Shown: positions 1 through 8,738, counted from the first letter of the stretch. The stretch is 28,284 nucleotides of DNA from Firmicutes bacterium UBA3553 (GCA_002381185.1 DFOA01000031.1:192892-221175); one strand, 5' to 3'. Made by a program: numbers and translations. The notes: a model not told the origin generated them from the sequence alone.

Positions 1-41
1 GGTTTTTTTATAGTCAAATTTAATATCTTGCTTCTGCATCA

Positions 42-1019
42 TTAGGCAAGTAAATCCTTTGGGGATTGCACAACCCTACTACTCCACTTCCCGCATCTGT
101 CTGCGAAGTATCCGATTACTTTATTGTTTTCAAATATCTTTACAACTTCGCACTTGTTGGCACATCCCTCACATTCAAAACTTCTTGAAACGATATTGCT
201 GTCAGCAATGTCGAATCCTCTGAAGTTAGTATGTCTTGCTTTTTTTACAGCCGCCCTGGCTATAATGGCAGCACCTATGGCACCCATCATGTCATAATGT
301 TCTGGAACGAATATTTCAAAACCCAATGCATTTTCAAAAGCCGCCTTCATTCCTTTGTTTGCGGCCACTCCTCCCTGGAACAGAACCTTTGGAACAATTG
401 TCTTGCCTTTGGCGATATTGTTCAGGTAATTTCTTACCAATGCATCGCATAAACCCCTTATTATTTCAGATTGGTTATACCCAAGCTGCTGTTTATGTAT
501 CATATCAGATTCCGCAAAAACGGCACACCTGCCTGCAATTCTGACGGAGGTGTTTGCTTTCAAAGCGTAATCACCAAATTCTTCAATTGGTATGTCCAGT
601 CTTTCTGCCTGTCTGTCTAAAAATGATCCGGTACCGGCTGCACAGACCGTATTCATTGCAAAATCAGAAACAATGCCGCTGTTTAAAATAATTATTTTAG
701 AATCCTGTCCGCCTATTTCAATGATTGTTTTAACATCCTCATCAATTTCCAGTGCAGCTGTGGCGTGGGCGGTAATTTCATTTTTTACGGCATCAGCGCC
801 TATTATTGAAGAAGCAATTGTTCTGCCGCTTCCTGTTGTTCCTGCGGCTAAAATTTCAGTTGCTTTATATTTGGTTTTTAATATTTTAAAGCCTTCTTGA
901 ATGGCTTTAATGGGATTTCCCTTTGTTCTAAGATATATTTTTTCTGCAACCTCCATGTTGTCATCCACCAATACAAGATCTGTGCTTACAGATCCTACAT
1001 CAACACCCAGATAATACAT
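42..1019 (-). CDS. Acyl-CoA dehydratase activase (BadF/BadG/HgdC family ATPase)
   Basis: ATP-dependent Fe-S activator of the ASKHA fold; relatives push single electrons into 2-hydroxyacyl-CoA dehydratases or related double-cubane proteins. Visible motifs are the phosphate loop GVDVGS near the N-terminus, IEIGGQDSK around residue 100, and Cys126 (in NTVCAAGTGSF) and Cys165 (in AGRCAVF), which match the two cysteines per subunit that bridge the dimer's [4Fe-4S] cluster in HgdC. A C-terminal extension of about 60 residues beyond the HgdC core carries C-x2-C-x3-C (283, 286, 290) plus Cys309, possibly a second metal site. I chose the ATG at 1019 because an AAAGGAGG box sits just upstream, inside a longer TTG-started frame. 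It overlaps the preceding DUF2229 gene by 20 bp, implying translational coupling. The family is sure; the partner and substrate are not known. Confidence 0.9.
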   Translation of the reverse strand: MYYLGVDVGSVSTDLVLVDDNMEVAEKIYLRTKGNPIKAIQEGFKILKTKYKATEILAAGTTGSGRTIASSIIGADAVKNEITAHATAALEIDEDVKTIIEIGGQDSKIIILNSGIVSDFAMNTVCAAGTGSFLDRQAERLDIPIEEFGDYALKANTSVRIAGRCAVFAESDMIHKQQLGYNQSEIIRGLCDALVRNYLNNIAKGKTIVPKVLFQGGVAANKGMKAAFENALGFEIFVPEHYDMMGAIGAAIIARAAVKKARHTNFRGFDIADSNIVSRSFECEGCANKCEVVKIFENNKVIGYFADRCGKWSSRVVQSPKDLLA

Positions 1020-2097
1020 TTTGCCGCCTCCTTTCAAGTAAATCTATAAAAGCTTCTATTCGTGTAATATAACCCGCCTCGCCTGTCATATCATCTACTA
1101 CCAATGACATCACAGGGAAATCCAAATCCTTTGATATTGCAGGCAAAATGGCTTTAGATACAATTTCAGGCATGCAGCCCATTGGAAAAATTTGAATTGC
1201 ACCGTCAAAGCCTTCTTTGCCGGCAGTTACTGCCTCACCCACGCATTCAACAGCATGACCTCCGATTTGTACAGGCAAGTATTTCTTTGCGTTTGTTCTT
1301 ATTTTAAGAGAATTTATTTTAAGAGGACTCAGTGCTGCATTTTTAACCCACCAGCTTGGAGTTAGCATTCTTTTGGATGAAACTCCGTAGTCCATAAGTT
1401 TATCTTCAATATAAAAATTTGAATAGGGTTCAATAACAGTATATATTTCTCCTATGACAGCAATTTTTAAAGGATTCTTGTTTATATCCACAGATATGTG
1501 GTTTATTTTTTCCTTATAATATTTCAGCAGTTGAATCATTTCTTTGGGATTGTTGCTTTTCATTGCTTCAGCTTTACATTCATTTAATAAACTTTTACAT
1601 TCGCCCTTATTTCTTTCAAAGCCTGCATACATATGGGTTGTTTCTTCTATTTCATCGATTAAATTAATAACTTTTACGGCGCTGGAAAGTGCCTTGAATT
1701 TTTCATGTGTTTTCTTATGGCTTACCGAAGAAATATTATTGATTCTTCTGTACAATTCTTTTATTCCGATGTCCTTTGGATAATCTATCACAATAAAATT
1801 TAAATCATGACCCAAGTTTTTCATTAAATTCATCTGCAGTTCGCAATATTCACCAAATCTGCAGGGTCCGCAGCTTCCCACCAGAATTACAGTATCAGCT
1901 CCCTGTTCTATTGCCTGGACGTAATTCCCAATCATTATTTTAAATGGCAGGCATATTTCTTCCGGTGAATAAAGAGAGCCTATATCCAGGGCCTTTTTGT
2001 TATTTTTCGGAGGAATGACATAATCTATGCCAAGACCGTCCAGCAAAGCTTTAGCTGCGAGGTATACATTACCCATGTGTGGGAATGTTACTTTCAT
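1000..2097 (-). CDS. DUF2229 / 2-hydroxyacyl-CoA dehydratase-like protein (365 aa)
   Basis: Soluble cysteine-rich protein of the DUF2229 family, related to 2-hydroxyacyl-CoA dehydratase subunits and usually annotated as activase-related. Likely cluster ligands include Cys49 (EEICLPFK), the GSCGPCRFGEYC motif (Cys76, 79, 85), and later cysteines in AVECVGEA and MGCMPE. The C-terminus MTGEAGYITRIEAF is shared with the neighbouring 2069-2989 product, so the two are paralogues and may form a heterodimer. AAAGGAGG precedes the ATG at 2097. It overlaps the upstream gene by 29 bp and the downstream activase by 20 bp, so all three are probably made together. The reaction cannot be read from sequence; acceptance of an electron from the activase is the family-based expectation. 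Confidence 0.82.
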   Translation of the reverse strand: MKVTFPHMGNVYLAAKALLDGLGIDYVIPPKNNKKALDIGSLYSPEEICLPFKIMIGNYVQAIEQGADTVILVGSCGPCRFGEYCELQMNLMKNLGHDLNFIVIDYPKDIGIKELYRRINNISSVSHKKTHEKFKALSSAVKVINLIDEIEETTHMYAGFERNKGECKSLLNECKAEAMKSNNPKEMIQLLKYYKEKINHISVDINKNPLKIAVIGEIYTVIEPYSNFYIEDKLMDYGVSSKRMLTPSWWVKNAALSPLKINSLKIRTNAKKYLPVQIGGHAVECVGEAVTAGKEGFDGAIQIFPMGCMPEIVSKAILPAISKDLDFPVMSLVVDDMTGEAGYITRIEAFIDLLERRRQNVLSGC

Positions 2098-2989
2098 TGT
2101 TCATCCTCCTTTCAAGCATATCGGTAAATGCTTCTATTCTGGTATCAATACCTGCTTCTCCGGTATGTTCATCAACCTTCAATGTTAAGAAAGGAAAACT
2201 GCCGATTTTATCTTTAATCAGTTCAATTATAATGGAGTCGGTTCCGCAGTTGAATGAGGATATATAAATGATTCCATCTACTCTTTTTTCTTTAGTGGCA
2301 TTAACGGCAAAACCGTAGTTTTCACGTGCAAAGGTCCAAAATGGTTTTTTATACAAGTTGTTGATTTCTAAGTTTATCAGAAAATCTTGAGTGAATTCCA
2401 TTGTTTCAATTGAAACTCCCAATTTGTTTAACTTAGCAACCAAATTCATATTTATGAAGTTATCGTAAATATTGTATGGATGACCAACTAAGGCAACCTT
2501 CATATCGTAATTTTCATCTTTAATTCCTGTCACAAACTGCTGCTGGGCTTCATATGCCTTAACAAACGCATGCTTAATTTTAAAACGGTCATGAGTAATT
2601 TGCTTCCCTGCTGTTTTTGCCCATTGATACAGATTGTTTTTTGATGTAGCATAAATTGGTTCCGTAATTGCTGCCGGCATGTTATCAATGCTGTTTAATA
2701 CCATTTCAGGAAGACCGCAGAATTTAGGGCATATGTACTCATTTTTTTTAAGCTGCATTATTCTCGGTATGACAATTAAATCGCATTTGTGCATAATAGA
2801 AGCTGCGTGGCCGTGAAATATTTTGATGGGAAGGCATGCCTCATCAACACAATATTTAACTCCCAGATCCAAAATATCTTTGTTTGTATCTTCTGACGTA
2901 ATTACTTCGGCTCCAAGCCCTGTGAAAAACGTAATTAAAAAGGGATGATATTTATAGTATAACAGCCCCTTAGGAATTCCTACTTTCAT
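2069..2989 (-). CDS. DUF2229 / 2-hydroxyacyl-CoA dehydratase-like protein (306 aa)
   Basis: First gene of the three-gene activase cluster and a shorter paralogue of the next gene. It opens with MKVGIPKGLLYYKYHP, typical of activase-related proteins, and has candidate cluster cysteines at 47 and 52 (CVDEACLPIK), 87 and 91 (ICPKFCG) and in SSFNCGTDS. Its C-terminus HTGEAGIDTRIEAFTDMLERR closely matches its partner's. It lacks the GSCGPCRFGEYC motif of the 1000-2097 product, so the two subunits could contribute different ligands. GGAGG lies 4 nt before the ATG. The gene follows an antiporter terminator by about 15 bp, so its own promoter is unclear; the hairpin region contains a TATAAT but no convincing -35. 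Confidence 0.8.
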   Translation of the reverse strand: MKVGIPKGLLYYKYHPFLITFFTGLGAEVITSEDTNKDILDLGVKYCVDEACLPIKIFHGHAASIMHKCDLIVIPRIMQLKKNEYICPKFCGLPEMVLNSIDNMPAAITEPIYATSKNNLYQWAKTAGKQITHDRFKIKHAFVKAYEAQQQFVTGIKDENYDMKVALVGHPYNIYDNFINMNLVAKLNKLGVSIETMEFTQDFLINLEINNLYKKPFWTFARENYGFAVNATKEKRVDGIIYISSFNCGTDSIIIELIKDKIGSFPFLTLKVDEHTGEAGIDTRIEAFTDMLERRMNNESNIPTHG

Positions 2990-3003
2990 ATTACCTCCAA
3001 AAT

Positions 3004-3046
3004 AAAAAATATCACAAATTATATTATTTCCATAATTTGTGATATT
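3004..3046 (-). terminator. Rho-independent terminator after the NhaC-family gene
   Basis: A perfect 15-bp inverted repeat (3008-3022 with 3032-3046, 9-nt loop) lies 19 bp past the antiporter stop. On the minus strand it is followed by a short T-rich run. The stem is AT-rich, so some read-through into the DUF2229 genes is possible. Confidence 0.75.
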
Positions 3047-3065
3047 ATTCCTAATTTAATTCCTA

Positions 3066-4493
3066 TTATTCTTCTGAGTCAATTGATCCGATTACAGTAT
3101 CAGGATCATCTGCAAGCTTGTAGACAAATAATCCAAGGAAGCCGAATGTTACAACTATCAGCGGCATCATGTAGTTAAATACCGCGTATCTTGCATATTC
3201 CCAGGCAGTAACTCCTAATACTCCGTAAAGAAAAGCACCGCATGTATTCCATGGAATTAAAGCTGAAGTAACTGTTCCTGCACCTTCCAAAGTGCTTGAA
3301 AGTGCTTTTGGATGGAGTCCTCTTTCTCTGTATGCTTTGTGATACATTCTGCCAGGAAGTACTATTGAAATATATTGTTCCGGCATAGTTGCGTTACATC
3401 CTATACAAGTTAAAACAGTTGTAGCAATTAAGCCACCGGTATTTTTAATTCCGCCTATTATTTTATTAACAAGAACCTCCAATTGTTTTGTTCTTTCCAT
3501 AATTCCGCCGAACATCATTGCGATGATAGTAAGTGAAATTGAATACATCATTCCACTAAGGCCTCCTGCTGTAAGAAGTTCATCGATAACTGCCAAGCCT
3601 GTCTCAGAAGTAAATCCATCATAAGCTGCTGATAATATAGCACCAAAATCTGCGCCTTGAAAAAATACGCCTTCAATAGCTCCTATTATTATACCGATTG
3701 CTATACCAGGTATCGCAGGCATTTTAAATGCCATTGCCAATATAACCGCTAAAGGAGGCAATAACAATAACGGCGAAATGTTAAAGTTTGCTGCTAAGCC
3801 ATCTCTTATCGTTGCTATTGCTGTTACATCAGAGCTTGCGCCTGCATACTGGAATCCCATAAATAAGAAATATACAAGAGCTATTACATATGCTACAACA
3901 GTAGTAGGAAGCATTGCTTTAACGTGAGTAAACACATCAGTTCCCGAAACTGCCGGAGCCAGATTTGTTGTATCTGACAACGGAGACATTTTATCTCCGA
4001 AATATGCACCTGAAATTATTGCACCTGCAGCCACTGGAGCAGGAATTCCCAAGCCTTTGGAAATACCCATTAATGCTATACCTATTGTTCCTGCTGTTCC
4101 CCAGCTTGTTCCTGTTGCCAAAGAAGTGATGGAACATATAATTACGGTTGCAACTAAAAATATGCTAGGCTTTAAAATTGCCAGTCCATAGTATATCATG
4201 CTCGGTACAACGCCTGATAACAACCAGATACCAATCAAAACACCAATAATTGCTAAAATAATAATTGCCTGCAATGCCTGATAAATACCGTCAAACATTG
4301 ATTTTTCAATTTCATTCCATGAAAATCCTAATCTAAATGCGATTAATACTGCGAAGAGTGTTCCGATCAACATTGGAATGTGCGGATTGGCTTCATATTT
4401 TGCAATACCGATTGCCATAACTAAGATTAAAAATCCGAAGGAAAGCATTGCCTCCCATAAATAAGGTTTTCTGGATACCTTTTTTTCTTTCAT
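3066..4493 (-). CDS. nhaC: NhaC-family Na+/H+ antiporter
   Basis: Multi-pass inner-membrane exchanger of 475 residues, the usual NhaC length. The family exchanges Na+ for H+; some members exchange organic acids (for example malate/lactate), so the substrate is uncertain. Diagnostic segments are TSLATGTSWGTAGTIG and GAYFGDKMSPLSDTTNLAP in the first half, and CNATMPEQYISIVLPGRMY and TSALIPWNTCGAF in the second. The ATG at 4493 has GGAGG 7 nt upstream; an earlier in-frame start would lie upstream of that SD. The intergenic region on its 5' side carries a sigma-54 promoter and palindromes, and the adjacent genes encode a sigma-54 activator and its kinase, so control by that pair is the simplest reading. 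A terminator follows. Confidence 0.9.
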   Translation of the reverse strand: MKEKKVSRKPYLWEAMLSFGFLILVMAIGIAKYEANPHIPMLIGTLFAVLIAFRLGFSWNEIEKSMFDGIYQALQAIIILAIIGVLIGIWLLSGVVPSMIYYGLAILKPSIFLVATVIICSITSLATGTSWGTAGTIGIALMGISKGLGIPAPVAAGAIISGAYFGDKMSPLSDTTNLAPAVSGTDVFTHVKAMLPTTVVAYVIALVYFLFMGFQYAGASSDVTAIATIRDGLAANFNISPLLLLPPLAVILAMAFKMPAIPGIAIGIIIGAIEGVFFQGADFGAILSAAYDGFTSETGLAVIDELLTAGGLSGMMYSISLTIIAMMFGGIMERTKQLEVLVNKIIGGIKNTGGLIATTVLTCIGCNATMPEQYISIVLPGRMYHKAYRERGLHPKALSSTLEGAGTVTSALIPWNTCGAFLYGVLGVTAWEYARYAVFNYMMPLIVVTFGFLGLFVYKLADDPDTVIGSIDSEE

Positions 4494-4537
4494 TAAATAC
4501 CTCCAAGTATTAATAAATATTAGCATTTAGAATATAC

Positions 4538-4554
4538 AGCAAATATCATACCAA
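4538..4554 (-). promoter_or_regulatory. Sigma-54 (-24/-12) promoter for the NhaC-family gene
   Basis: The minus strand reads TTGGTATGATATTTGCT, with the invariant GG (4552-4551) and GC (4540-4539) separated by exactly 10 bp, as in the TTGGCACG-N4-TTGCW consensus. The predicted start is near 4528, about 35 nt before the ATG. A sigma-54 activator gene lies directly upstream, which supports the call. Confidence 0.8.
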
Positions 4555-4623
4555 CTTGAAAACATTTTTCTCATATTTAATGAAAATATACATATACCAG
4601 CGTTTTCATAATTTAAAAAAAAC

Positions 4624-4648
4624 TGAAATATTTTGTCGAAATATTTCA
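4624..4648. promoter_or_regulatory. Inverted repeat, candidate enhancer site for the sigma-54 activator
   Basis: Perfect 10-bp arms, TGAAATATTT and AAATATTTCA, are separated by TGTCG. The centre is about 108 bp upstream of the predicted sigma-54 start, a normal distance for an enhancer-binding protein. A weaker TGAAAA/TTTTCA pair lies at 4581-4608. Confidence 0.5.
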
Positions 4649-4681
4649 AGTCTATAAATCGGGCAAAAAATTTCCTAGTCC

Positions 4682-4697
4682 AGGCAATATATTGCCT
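4682..4697. promoter_or_regulatory. 16-bp perfect palindrome, second candidate enhancer site
   Basis: AGGCAATATATTGCCT is fully palindromic and starts 5 bp beyond the stop of the response regulator gene, about 160 bp upstream of the sigma-54 start. No T-run follows on the minus strand, so it is a poor terminator and a better protein-binding site. It does not share sequence with the repeat at 4624-4648. Confidence 0.45.
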
Positions 4698-4702
4698 AAA
4701 AA

Positions 4703-6049
4703 TTATTCTTTTATACCATACTCTACCAGCTTGTTAAAAAGCTGTCTCCTGCTTATATCCATCATCCTTGCAGCTTCGCTTATATTGCCGCTGCACTTTT
4801 CCAGAACGTACTTAATATATTTAGTTTCCGCAATTTGTCTCACATCTTTAAGAGATTTGATATCATTGTTTTCTTCATACTTAAACATTTTTAAATCAGG
4901 CAAATCTGCTTTTTTTATGATTCCGTCATCACTTAAGACAACAAGCCTTTCAATTATGTTTTTCAATTCCCGTATGTTTCCCGGATAATCATAAACAACC
5001 AGCAAATCAATTAAACCATCTTCAATCTTTACGATTTTTTTCTTCATTTCTTTCTGTGACTGATTCAGGAAAAAATCTATTAATATTGGTATATCTTCCT
5101 TCCTGTCTCTCAAAGAAGGAACTTCTATTGTTATTGTATTGATTCTGTAAAATAAATCTTCTCTAAACCTGCCGTTTTTAATTTCCTCAGTAAGCTTTCT
5201 GTTTGTAGCGCTTACCAGACGTATATCAGAAGCAATACTTCTATTGCTTCCTATGCGTTCAAAGGTCCTGCTTTCAAGCACTCTTAAAAGCTTAATCTGT
5301 GTGTTAAGTGAAAGTTCTCCTATTTCATCTAAAAATAACGTACCGCTATTTGCTTCTTCAAATCTGCCTATGCGTTTTTCAATCGCTCCTGTAAATGCTC
5401 CCTTCTCATGGCCAAATAATTCCGATTCCAAAACTCCTTCTGAAAAAACCTGGCAGTTAACCGCAACAAAATTTTCATTCTTTCTGCTGCTCATCTGATG
5501 TATGTACTTCGCAACAACCTCTTTGCCAGTTCCGGATTCCCCGAGAATAAGTATATTGGAATTGCTTGCCGCAGCCTTTTCGGCAATTCTTTTCATATTT
5601 TTAAATTTATTGCTGTTTGATTCAAGAAGATAGTCAAAATGTATGAGGTGGTCTTTTATTGACTTGTTATCATTCTCAAGATTTTTAATTTTTACGAGCT
5701 TTTCTATTTCTTTTAATAAAACTTCAGGATCACTTCCTTTTATAAAGTAGCTGAAGGCTCCGAGTTTCATTGCATTTACCGCACTGTCAACCGTTCCGAA
5801 TCCTGTGACTATTATTACTTCGCTGCTTATATGTTTTTCTTTTATTGCCTTTAACAGCTCTATTCCATCCATTCCTCCCATTTTTAAATCAGTTACAACA
5901 AGATCATAACTTTGTTCTTTAAGCATGGATAAACATTCTTCTGCAGAAGAAGCCAAATAGGTTTCATATCCTTTATCTTCAAATATAATCCTGCAAACTT
6001 CCCTGAAATCTTCTTCGTCATCCACCACCAATATTTTAAAATCAATCAT
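4703..6049 (-). CDS. Sigma-54-dependent response regulator (NtrC family)
   Basis: Transcriptional activator with three domains. The receiver (residues 1-120) has Asp10/Asp11, phosphoacceptor Asp54 in VVTDLKMGG, Thr82 and Lys104. The AAA+ domain (about 140-370) has Walker A GESGTGKE, the sigma-54 contact loop GAFTGA at 217-222 and Walker B GTLFLDEI. The C-terminal Fis-type helix-turn-helix is around NISEAARMMDISRRQLFNKL. The ATG at 6049 (MIDFKIL) is chosen because AAAGGA lies about 8 nt upstream; the earlier in-frame ATG at 6058 would be too close to it. The gene overlaps the kinase by 8 bp, so the two form one unit. The likely target is the NhaC-family promoter immediately downstream. After Lys104 the usual PFD is replaced by GSD, a minor oddity. 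Confidence 0.93.
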   Translation of the reverse strand: MIDFKILVVDDEEDFREVCRIIFEDKGYETYLASSAEECLSMLKEQSYDLVVTDLKMGGMDGIELLKAIKEKHISSEVIIVTGFGTVDSAVNAMKLGAFSYFIKGSDPEVLLKEIEKLVKIKNLENDNKSIKDHLIHFDYLLESNSNKFKNMKRIAEKAAASNSNILILGESGTGKEVVAKYIHQMSSRKNENFVAVNCQVFSEGVLESELFGHEKGAFTGAIEKRIGRFEEANSGTLFLDEIGELSLNTQIKLLRVLESRTFERIGSNRSIASDIRLVSATNRKLTEEIKNGRFREDLFYRINTITIEVPSLRDRKEDIPILIDFFLNQSQKEMKKKIVKIEDGLIDLLVVYDYPGNIRELKNIIERLVVLSDDGIIKKADLPDLKMFKYEENNDIKSLKDVRQIAETKYIKYVLEKCSGNISEAARMMDISRRQLFNKLVEYGIKE

Positions 6050-8036
6050 TTTTATCATCCTTTAGCTTAATCTTTATTTTAAATTCGGTACCTTTGCCAA
6101 TGTTGCTTTGAACAGTGATTTCTCCGCTGATTTTCTGCAGTTCATTATAGACTATGAACAAGCCAAGTCCCGTTCCTTTACCGGCCTTTTTTGTGGTAAA
6201 GAAGGGGTTGAATATATGATCCAGATTATGAGCTTCTATTCCCTCTCCTGTATCTTTAAAATCTATATACAAATTTTCATTGTCCATGTAACAGTCAATT
6301 GTTATAGAACCTCCTTGAGAAACAGCGTCAACAGCATTCGACAACAGGTTTAAAATCACATGGGTCAGCGATTCAATATTAGTGCATAGTTCAATATTGT
6401 CATCACAATTTACAGATAAATTAATTTCCTTGTCCATAATGGACTTTTTCTCCAGTAAAACAATTTCTTTAATTGTATCCTTAAGAAATATGCACTTAAA
6501 TTCACTGTTGTTGCTGCGCGAGAAATTAAGCAGATTTTCAACCATTTTACTTGCACGTAAAACTGAAGATTCAATGCTCGAAATGGATTTTTCAATTAAT
6601 TGGTCCTGGTTTATAAGTTTATTTTTTAATACATAACAATAATTCCTTATTATGCCCAACGGGTTTCTTATTTCATGGGCAAATCCCGCAGCCAGTTGTC
6701 CAATAGCAATCATTTTGTTGTGCTGCAGCAGTTGCTGCCTGTTTATAATTTCATTTGTATTATCTTCTATTGAAACAAGAATCCTGTTTTCGCGATATTC
6801 CAGTGAAGAAATATAGTAATTGTAGTGTCTTCCCTTATACGTTGTTTCGCCCGCTGTTCCAATCTTATCTAAGTTTATATTGTTTAGTAAAGGAATGTCT
6901 TTATAATTGTGTCCTATAATGTCGTATTTATCTTTTTGAAGCCAGTCTGAAAATGCTTTGTTCAAATTCTCTACTGAACCATCTTCTTCAATAACTATTG
7001 TAAAGCTTGATAAAGCATCAAAGGTCATTTGCAGATCATTTCTGCTTTCAGTCAATTCTTCCGTTTGTTTTATTACCTGTCTTTTTAATACATATGTCCA
7101 TATAGATACCCACGAAGCAATAACTGCCAGCAAAATTAATATTACTATGAGTAAAAGCATTATTTGGGCATTGAGCCTGTCTGTATGTACCGGTGTCGAA
7201 AGTCCAAACCATTTTTGCTGAATCTTTGGGGCAAAATCATTCTTTTTCAAATCTAATATGCATTTGTTCAAAATATTAACCAGTTCATGGCTGGATTTAT
7301 TTACACCTATGCAGATGTCCAATTCATACAATGGATCGCTTATAATGTTTACTTTTTCTTCTATACTTAAATTCCCTGTAAAATATATTAATATGGGTTC
7401 ATCGCCGATTATTGCGTCTACTTCGTTATTAAGCAGTTTAGTTACCGACTCGAGATAATCAACCGTATTTACTATTTCCGCATCCGGTATATTGTCCTTG
7501 ACATATTCATTTGCATAATCTCCTGATTCTATCGCAACCTTATGCCCGGAAAGATCCATGGCACTTGATATTTCCTTCTGATCATTTCTTGTCATTATTA
7601 TAGCTCTTAACTTATATATACTTTCAGTAAATGACAAGTATTTCTCCCTGTCTTCACTTGAATAAAGTTCAGTCATATCTGATTCGCCTGCAATAACGCT
7701 TTGAATAGCTTCTTCCCATACTTTGGGAACAAATTCAATTTCCGTATTTAACTCTATGGATAATGCTGATACATAATCCAGGACAAATCCTTTGTAAGTG
7801 CCGGTGTATTTGTCCTGAAATGAAAACGGAGGGGCATTATTGTCAGAAGTATAGTACAAAGTTTTCTTTTCTTTTAAGAATGCTCTTTCTTCATCTGACA
7901 AATCCTGAGAATATTTTATGTATTCATATATATTTAAATCGTATACAGTATCGGTAAATTGATTGACAGCTAATGCCAAGACAGCTGTAAAGATGAGAAG
8001 CGATAAAAAAAACCATTCTTTTCTGTAATTAAGCAT
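6042..8036 (-). CDS. Sensor histidine kinase with periplasmic solute-binding-type (SBP_bac_3) domain and PAS
   Basis: Membrane sensor of 664 residues. Order: transmembrane helix 8-25, extracytoplasmic SBP_bac_3-like domain about 59-280 (YYTSDNNAPPFSF, YKGFVLDYVSAL, VEAII-type GD lobe), transmembrane helix 291-313, PAS domain about 335-430, then HisKA with the phospho-His454 in GFAHEIRNPLGI. The HATPase domain shows NLLSNAVDAV, DTGEGI and GKGTGLGLFIV. The fold of the sensory domain is that of amino-acid-binding proteins, so a small extracellular ligand is expected; its identity is unknown. GGAGAG precedes the ATG. It is transcribed with and overlaps the sigma-54 regulator. Confidence 0.9.
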   Translation of the reverse strand: MLNYRKEWFFLSLLIFTAVLALAVNQFTDTVYDLNIYEYIKYSQDLSDEERAFLKEKKTLYYTSDNNAPPFSFQDKYTGTYKGFVLDYVSALSIELNTEIEFVPKVWEEAIQSVIAGESDMTELYSSEDREKYLSFTESIYKLRAIIMTRNDQKEISSAMDLSGHKVAIESGDYANEYVKDNIPDAEIVNTVDYLESVTKLLNNEVDAIIGDEPILIYFTGNLSIEEKVNIISDPLYELDICIGVNKSSHELVNILNKCILDLKKNDFAPKIQQKWFGLSTPVHTDRLNAQIMLLLIVILILLAVIASWVSIWTYVLKRQVIKQTEELTESRNDLQMTFDALSSFTIVIEEDGSVENLNKAFSDWLQKDKYDIIGHNYKDIPLLNNINLDKIGTAGETTYKGRHYNYYISSLEYRENRILVSIEDNTNEIINRQQLLQHNKMIAIGQLAAGFAHEIRNPLGIIRNYCYVLKNKLINQDQLIEKSISSIESSVLRASKMVENLLNFSRSNNSEFKCIFLKDTIKEIVLLEKKSIMDKEINLSVNCDDNIELCTNIESLTHVILNLLSNAVDAVSQGGSITIDCYMDNENLYIDFKDTGEGIEAHNLDHIFNPFFTTKKAGKGTGLGLFIVYNELQKISGEITVQSNIGKGTEFKIKIKLKDDKND

Positions 8037-8063
8037 AACAACTCTCCAATATTTGCTGAACCA

Positions 8064-8092
8064 ATTATACTATTAATAAAATAATCTTACAA
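8064..8092 (-). promoter_or_regulatory. Sigma-A promoter for the kinase/regulator operon
   Basis: TTGTAA (8092-8087) and TATAAT (8069-8064) with a 17-bp spacer on the minus strand; predicted start near 8057, about 20 nt before the kinase ATG. The -35 overlaps the stop codon of the carbonic anhydrase gene. Confidence 0.55.
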
Positions 8093-8725
8093 CTGATTAT
8101 TTCCATTGGCTAAAAGGAATTCTCCTGTATCTTTATTGTAAATATAAATTTCACCTGTTTCTATAATATAATGCCATCCGCTGATAGTTAGCTTCCCCGA
8201 CATGACCTTTTCTTTAATGTAGGGATAAGTTAACAAATGTTTCAGCTGTTCCAATATGTTGCCCTGCTCCATCATCCATTCTCTTACTTCCGGAGTTTCA
8301 TCCTTGAATTCTTTTAAAACTCTGTTTCTTACAGGATAACTTAACTCAAGCCACTTTTTTGTATGAGGCATATTATTTAAATGTTCAGGAGGATTTAAGC
8401 AGGCCGCACAACCCCCACAGTTTGAATGTCCGCATACAATAATATTTTCTACTTCCAAATTAATTACAGCATATTCAATGGCTGATGTCGTTGAAACATA
8501 TTCAGCTGTTTCTCTGTATGGAGGAACTATATTTGCAATATTTCTTATTATAAACAATTCTCCCGGAAGAGATTTAGTAATCCTATTAGGATCAATCCGT
8601 GAATCAGAACATGAAATGAATAATGTATGAGGTTTCTGCCTGTCTTTTAACTTTGTAAACAATTCTTTATGTAATTCAAAATCTTCCTCTCTGAATTTTA
8701 CTATACCATCTAGAAGTTTTTTCAT
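8087..8725 (-). CDS. Beta-class carbonic anhydrase
   Basis: Cytosolic zinc enzyme interconverting CO2 and bicarbonate. Of 212 residues, Cys39, Asp41 and Arg43 lie in SCSDSR, and His100 and Cys103 lie in CGHSNCGGC, which gives the complete Cys2-His zinc site and the Asp-Arg dyad of the family. RNIANIVPPY is also typical. AAAAGGAGA lies just upstream of the ATG. It sits alone between a hairpin that follows the RIC gene and the kinase promoter. In a fermenter it would supply bicarbonate for carboxylations or help pH balance; that role is inferred. Confidence 0.93.
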   Translation of the reverse strand: MKKLLDGIVKFREEDFELHKELFTKLKDRQKPHTLFISCSDSRIDPNRITKSLPGELFIIRNIANIVPPYRETAEYVSTTSAIEYAVINLEVENIIVCGHSNCGGCAACLNPPEHLNNMPHTKKWLELSYPVRNRVLKEFKDETPEVREWMMEQGNILEQLKHLLTYPYIKEKVMSGKLTISGWHYIIETGEIYIYNKDTGEFLLANGNNQL

Positions 8726-8738
8726 AATATCTCCTTTT

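Noticed and set aside
231..900. Plus-strand open frames opposite the activase gene
   Set aside because: They are antisense to a well-conserved activase and show no recognisable motifs or good ribosome binding sites. The same holds for other plus-strand frames in the window.
4682..4697. Palindrome read as a terminator of the sigma-54 regulator gene
   Set aside because: No T-run follows on the minus strand and the loop would be only four bases; a binding site is more likely.
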